From contig JADJBC010000001.1 of NCBI GenBank assembly GCA_016703945.1, forward strand, positions 124,001-188,000: 64,000 nucleotides of DNA, written 5' to 3'. Shown here one piece after another: positions 60,613 through 64,000 of this stretch. Within the stretch, counting starts at the first letter, position 1, and every line of letters begins with the position of its first letter. The position numbers and the translations under genes are program-made. The DNA comes from Candidatus Aalborgicola danicus (lineage in GTDB: Bacteria; Pseudomonadota; Gammaproteobacteria; Burkholderiales; Burkholderiaceae_C). Below the pieces are notes generated by a model. It was not told where the DNA came from, ran no database searches, and saw only the letters and a list, made by a program, of their open reading frames with translations.

Positions 60613-61738
60613 TTAGCGAATTTGGTTGATCAAGCTGGCCCCTTGCGTGGCAATACGGTCGCCAGCCTTCAGGCCCGACATCACCGCAAACGAGGCGCCA
60701 TCCAGAATCTCGGTCGTGACCGTGCGCGGCTCAAACCGCTCTGCTGCTGTCTTGACCCATACCACCGTCTGGTTGGCCGGGCTCTTCAGCAGCGCTTGTG
60801 CGGGCACCCGGATGCCTTTGACACGTGTAGCCGTTTGCATACACCTTGACCGGCTGGCCCACGGCCAATTTGGACAAGGCTTGGCCTTCGGCCTGGAACA
60901 ACATGGGCAGGGCTTGCTCGCGCAAACTGCGCGCCGCACCGATAAAGCGCAAGGCCACGGTATCCGTGCCCAGGGCCAGGGTGGCGCCAGCCACGTCGCT
61001 CACCACCGCTGCGTCGTAGGCTAGCGCTTCAATACGCAGGCGGGTGGGATCCACCACCTCAAACACCAATTCGCGGGCATCCACCACCTGGCCTGCAACC
61101 GCATTGCTGGAGGCAATGACACCAGAGACTGGCGCGACCAGGGCGTCGCGGTTGTTCAGCCCACCGCTGACTGCTGCCATACGCTCACTAAGGCTGCTGA
61201 GTTCGCTTTGTGCCGCTTCAATGTCTTTGCGTGGCACCGTGTCCGACAGCTCCTGCAGGCGGGCCAGGCGTTTTTCGACCAGAGACCTGGCGGCGCGCAG
61301 CTCGGCCAGCGCGCTGGCCTGGTTGGAGCGTTCGATGGCGCCGCTAGAAGGCACCACGTAGGCGAGTACATCGCCCTTCTTCACTGATTGACCCACACTG
61401 GGTAAACCACGCGCTCCAGCTTCCAAGCGGCCTGCTACCAGCGCCTGCACCTTACCCCCGGCGTTGGGGTCCATCACCACCTTGCCGGCCAGTTCCAGTG
61501 AACGGGGTAGCTCAGCGTCGGTGAGCACCAGTGTGCGAACGCCAATCTGGCGTTGGGCTGGTTTGGGTAAAAACACGCTGCCATCGGGCAGGCGTTTTGG
61601 GCCGTCACCGTCACCGCTGACGGCGGGTGCGGCGTCACCATGGTCATGGCCTTCACCCGCCCATGCGACGGGCGCTAGGGTCAACACCATGGCACTCAAC
61701 ATTTGGCAAGCAGCCAGCATCAGAAATCGGGGCTTCAT
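60613..61738 (-). pseudogene. RND periplasmic adaptor (CusB/CzcB family), one frameshift
   Basis: ATG 61738 (MKPRFLMLAACQ) has GGGAGG six bases upstream and starts a signal peptide ending near AWA-G. It continues with a His motif (GEGHDHGDAAP), LPDGSVFLPKPAQRQIGVRT, a lipoyl-like segment and a coiled coil. Near 60838 the frame breaks after VKVYANGY and continues in another frame as TRVKGIRVPAQALL ... GASLINQIR. It joins the RND pump to the outer-membrane channel. The upstream accessory gene reads into it only because of a second indel. Confidence 0.82.
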
Positions 61739-62263
61739 GCTGCACCTCCCAAACGCGTGTTGCGCTGCGCTCCCGCGCGGCGCACGACAAAGACAAAGCA
61801 TGGCCAGGGCCAACAGTCCGCCGATTGCCCAGGCGGCATAGGTCTTCCACGTTGCGCCTTGCGCGGCGTCTACGTGGGTGTCAGCATGGATGTCCAGGTC
61901 ACCGGCCAGCAGATCGGTCACAGCGCCTGCGACCACGGTTGCGGTCACACTGATCTCTCCAGGCTGCAGTTCTGCAGCAAGCGTGACCTCGAACTCGCCT
62001 TCGCCGTGCGGTTGGACCGCTACCTTGGCGCCGCCCAATTCAAGCTCCAGCGTGGCGTCCTTGACCGGGCTGTTGTCAGCCGCGTGGTCCAGGTACAGCG
62101 TGATATTTTTGCCATTCACCACACCCACCAGCTCAAAGGCCTCAGACGTGGCGGTAAAGCGTGGCTTGGCCGGACCGCCCGCAGCGGAAGGTGCTTCGCC
62201 ATGGTCGTGGCCGTCACCGGCCCAACCGCACAGGGATACGGTGGCCAAGATCATCGCGAGCAA
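61735..62263 (-). CDS. Accessory secreted/membrane protein of the metal efflux operon, frameshifted end
   Basis: The product has about 170 residues. A hydrophobic leader (LLAMILATVSLCGWAG) is followed by a His-rich start (GDGHDHGEAP), a beta-rich domain (FELVGVVNGKNITLYLDHAADNSPV) and a C-terminal membrane helix. As sequenced, it runs straight into cusB. In the next frame it ends RRAGAQRNTRLGGAA with a TGA overlapping the cusB ATG, the normal junction. So one base near 61800 is probably wrong or mutated. Proteins of this kind accompany Cus/Czc systems in this bacterial group. Confidence 0.65.
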
Positions 62264-62338
62264 AAAAGGCTTGCGCCAGGTTAGAATTTCGTCAGTTGTT
62301 TCTATAAATGAGTGGTTTGTGCAGAGACTGGGCAGGGC

Positions 62339-63601
62339 TTATTCCGGCAACAGCCCCAGGGTTTGGCGCAAGGCGGACTGGAGCTGCAGCCAGGTCGACG
62401 CCGCACGTGCAGCCTGGCGTTCGGCGTCCATGGCTTCGCGCTCCATGCGCAAGCGGGTGGGCAGATCGGTCTCGCCCAACTGGAACGATCTGAAAAAACA
62501 CGCGTGACTCGCGGGCCAACAGCGCACGCCGTTGGGCCGCGGCTAGCTGAGTCTGGGCGGACACCAGTCCAACGCGGGCAGCTTCTACCTCTCCTAGCAG
62601 CCGTTCGCTCTCCAGCCGCACTTGCGCCGGGCTTCCATCGCATCGGCCTGGGCGCTGGCGCGTTTGGCCTGGTTGCTGCTGCTAGAGCCCAACGGGATAC
62701 GAATACCCAGAGTGATGCTGTGCTGGTAGGCCTCATCCGATTGCCCACGGTCGCGGCGGTGGCCACATCAACTCGGATTGGCACGGGTCTGCACCTGGGC
62801 CAGTTCGGCGGAGCGTTGGGCCACATCTGCACTGTCCTGCAATTCGGCAACTGCCGGGTGAGTAGCCATCAGCGTGGCACTATCCGCAGGCAAAACAGGC
62901 ATCGGCTCTGCACCGATTGCGCCAACAAAACGCCCACCACTCGTGCCAACAGCAGGGACTTTGGAACCTGACCAGATAGTGCACGCAAGCGCTGGGCGGA
63001 CGTCGCCAGCTCGCGCCGGCCTCCGCCAGCGTCACCTCGGCAGAAGCCACTGCCCCATCGGCCTGGTGCTGGTCGGCACGCGCCAAGTCACCACTCGCGC
63101 ACGTTTGCCCACATCCTTAGCCAGTTGTTGCGCGTGGCCTAACAGTTCACCGGCGAGTCCATGGTCGACACGAGCCCGCTGCCAGGCCATTAAGCCTCGC
63201 GCGCGTGTGCCGCTGTACAACCGCGCCGCCCGCACGGCTGTTCGCTGCGCGCGTGCCGTGGGCATCAGCCACCGCGCCGGTGCGTGTGCGTTCGCCCGGC
63301 AACCACCAACGGAATGCTGATCCCGGCCACTGTTTCATCACGCCCCAGGTTCTGGTTCAGGCGATCAGTCTTGGTGGACAACTCCAGCACCAGCGGCTCT
63401 GCGGTCCAACGGGTGGCGGCCTGCTGCTGCGCACGCCGCTCGCTTCCTGGCGCATCTGTTGTGACAGAGTTTCAGGTTGGGCTGCCATGCGGCTTCAAAG
63501 GCTTGCTTGAGCGTGGTGGGGTGCCGGGTCGGCGGCAGCGCCGCTGGCAGCCAGGCCAGCATCACGCAAGGCAACCAAATAACTTGACTTCGTCGGAACA
63601 T
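62339..63601 (-). pseudogene. RND outer-membrane channel (TolC/CusC family), heavily frameshifted
   Basis: The ATG at 63601 (MFRRSQVIWLPCVMLAW) has GGAG six bases upstream and begins a signal peptide. TLKQAFEAAWQP is the usual OEP start. The body is spread over all three frames, with recognisable pieces such as MRLESERLLGEVEAARVGLVSAQTQLAAAQRRALLARES and a final AASTWLQLQSALRQTLGLLPE with stop at 62339-62341. At least five or six shifts are needed to join them. It would form the outer-membrane exit of the RND pump. Confidence 0.75.
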
Positions 63602-64000
63602 CCGATTCTCCAAAATGGAAAACATTTCCTGGGGAATCGGCGAGGTGCGATCAACGGGAACCCGCTACACGATCACGCAAGGCATTGCGCGGATGCGTAA
63701 CAGGTCGGGGAAAAGCCAGCCTCGCCGATCAGGCGAGGTCAGTCCAGTTCGGGCGTTCCGGCAGGAGGCGGGGTGAGAGGACAGGCGCAGCGCCGGTGCG
63801 CCGTGTGCATCAGATGACAGGCTAACCGTCACGAGAAGTGTCGACTGCAGCATGGCCGTGCAACAGCCAGCGTGGCAAGCACCACAGTCTGTATCAAACG
63901 ACCCCAGGCACCTTGGAGTTGTCGCTGTCCGTGGGGTTCGGCATCTGCTTGGTGCTGGTGCTCGTGGTGCCCAACTTGCCGAGCCGTTGCCTCACTTTCA
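63602..64000. other. Right-edge region without a firm gene
   Basis: This upstream region of the efflux operon should hold its promoter. A minus-strand frame at 63665-63853 (62 codons, MLQSTLLVTVSLSSDAHG) could be a short secreted leader protein. Another minus-strand frame ending near 63893 enters from beyond the window. Neither can be supported further. Frameshifts in the neighbouring genes make these frames unreliable. Confidence 0.3.

Noticed and set aside
63665..63853. 62-codon minus-strand frame upstream of the channel gene as a definite gene
   Set aside because: No ribosome-binding site or family match, and local frames are unreliable because of the many indels.

Overview
The window looks like the chromosome of a betaproteobacterium of the Comamonadaceae, probably a Rhodoferax-like organism. 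The evidence is protein style, moderately high GC, tightly overlapping ATGA gene junctions, and at least eleven copies of a short dispersed intergenic repeat. No tRNA, rRNA, CRISPR array, insertion sequence or phage gene was seen. Families were assigned by eye from motifs and have not been searched.

Region by region. 1-12.3 kb: a degenerate EAL protein, a tandem ArsA ATPase with a redox-domain remnant at its N terminus, secreted and regulatory proteins, a large acyl-CoA dehydrogenase, a beta-helix protein and a phytase-like lipoprotein. 12.6-23.7 kb (all minus strand): a 12-gene, mostly overlapping operon. It starts with the radical SAM enzyme ArsS and continues with a TVP38-type membrane protein, a mercuric-reductase-like flavoprotein, a DUF547 protein, the two glycosyltransferases associated with arsenosugar synthesis, a second flavoprotein, a PhnCDE-type ABC transporter, a phosphoesterase and an MTA-phosphorylase-family enzyme. 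I read it as an arsenosugar (organoarsenical nucleoside) pathway and as the most interesting system here. 24-33 kb: metal transporters (CDF, VIT), two PF03773-type permeases each paired with a small CxxC thioredoxin, a toxin-antitoxin pair, a DASS transporter and a redox membrane protein. 33.2-39.5 kb: an ars operon in the order GAPDH, arsJ, an arsR-acr3 fusion, arsC, arsH, a sigma factor and an MBL hydrolase. 39.7-44.9 kb: PhoX, an EVE protein, a degenerate GGDEF protein and a DMT transporter with a histidine-rich tail. 45-50 kb: a sulfide/persulfide module (persulfide dioxygenase, MFS, rhodanese, DsrE, ArsR-rhodanese regulator, cysteine desulfurase-like enzyme) whose two promoter regions carry the same TCTAA-N6-TTAGA palindrome. 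50-56.3 kb: an ArsR/desaturase unit, a fused carotenoid-isomerase/ferredoxin-reductase enzyme opposite a MarR regulator, and a MerR/YnfA/Cys-rich membrane protein group. 56.5-63.6 kb: a CusCBA/CzcCBA-type heavy-metal efflux operon that is badly frameshifted.

Together the genes describe an arsenic- and metal-adapted cell: inorganic arsenate reduction and efflux, phosphoglycerate-arsenate efflux, organoarsenical permeases and a probable arsenosugar route. No arsM methyltransferase is visible, so the methylated arsenic that ArsS would need must come from elsewhere.

Caution: many genes carry a single-base frameshift (DUF547, TVP38/flavoprotein, sigma factor, desaturase, all RND genes, perhaps the persulfide dioxygenase start). 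These may be true decay or sequencing indels. The same doubt applies to the two apparent fusions arsR-acr3 and accessory-cusB.
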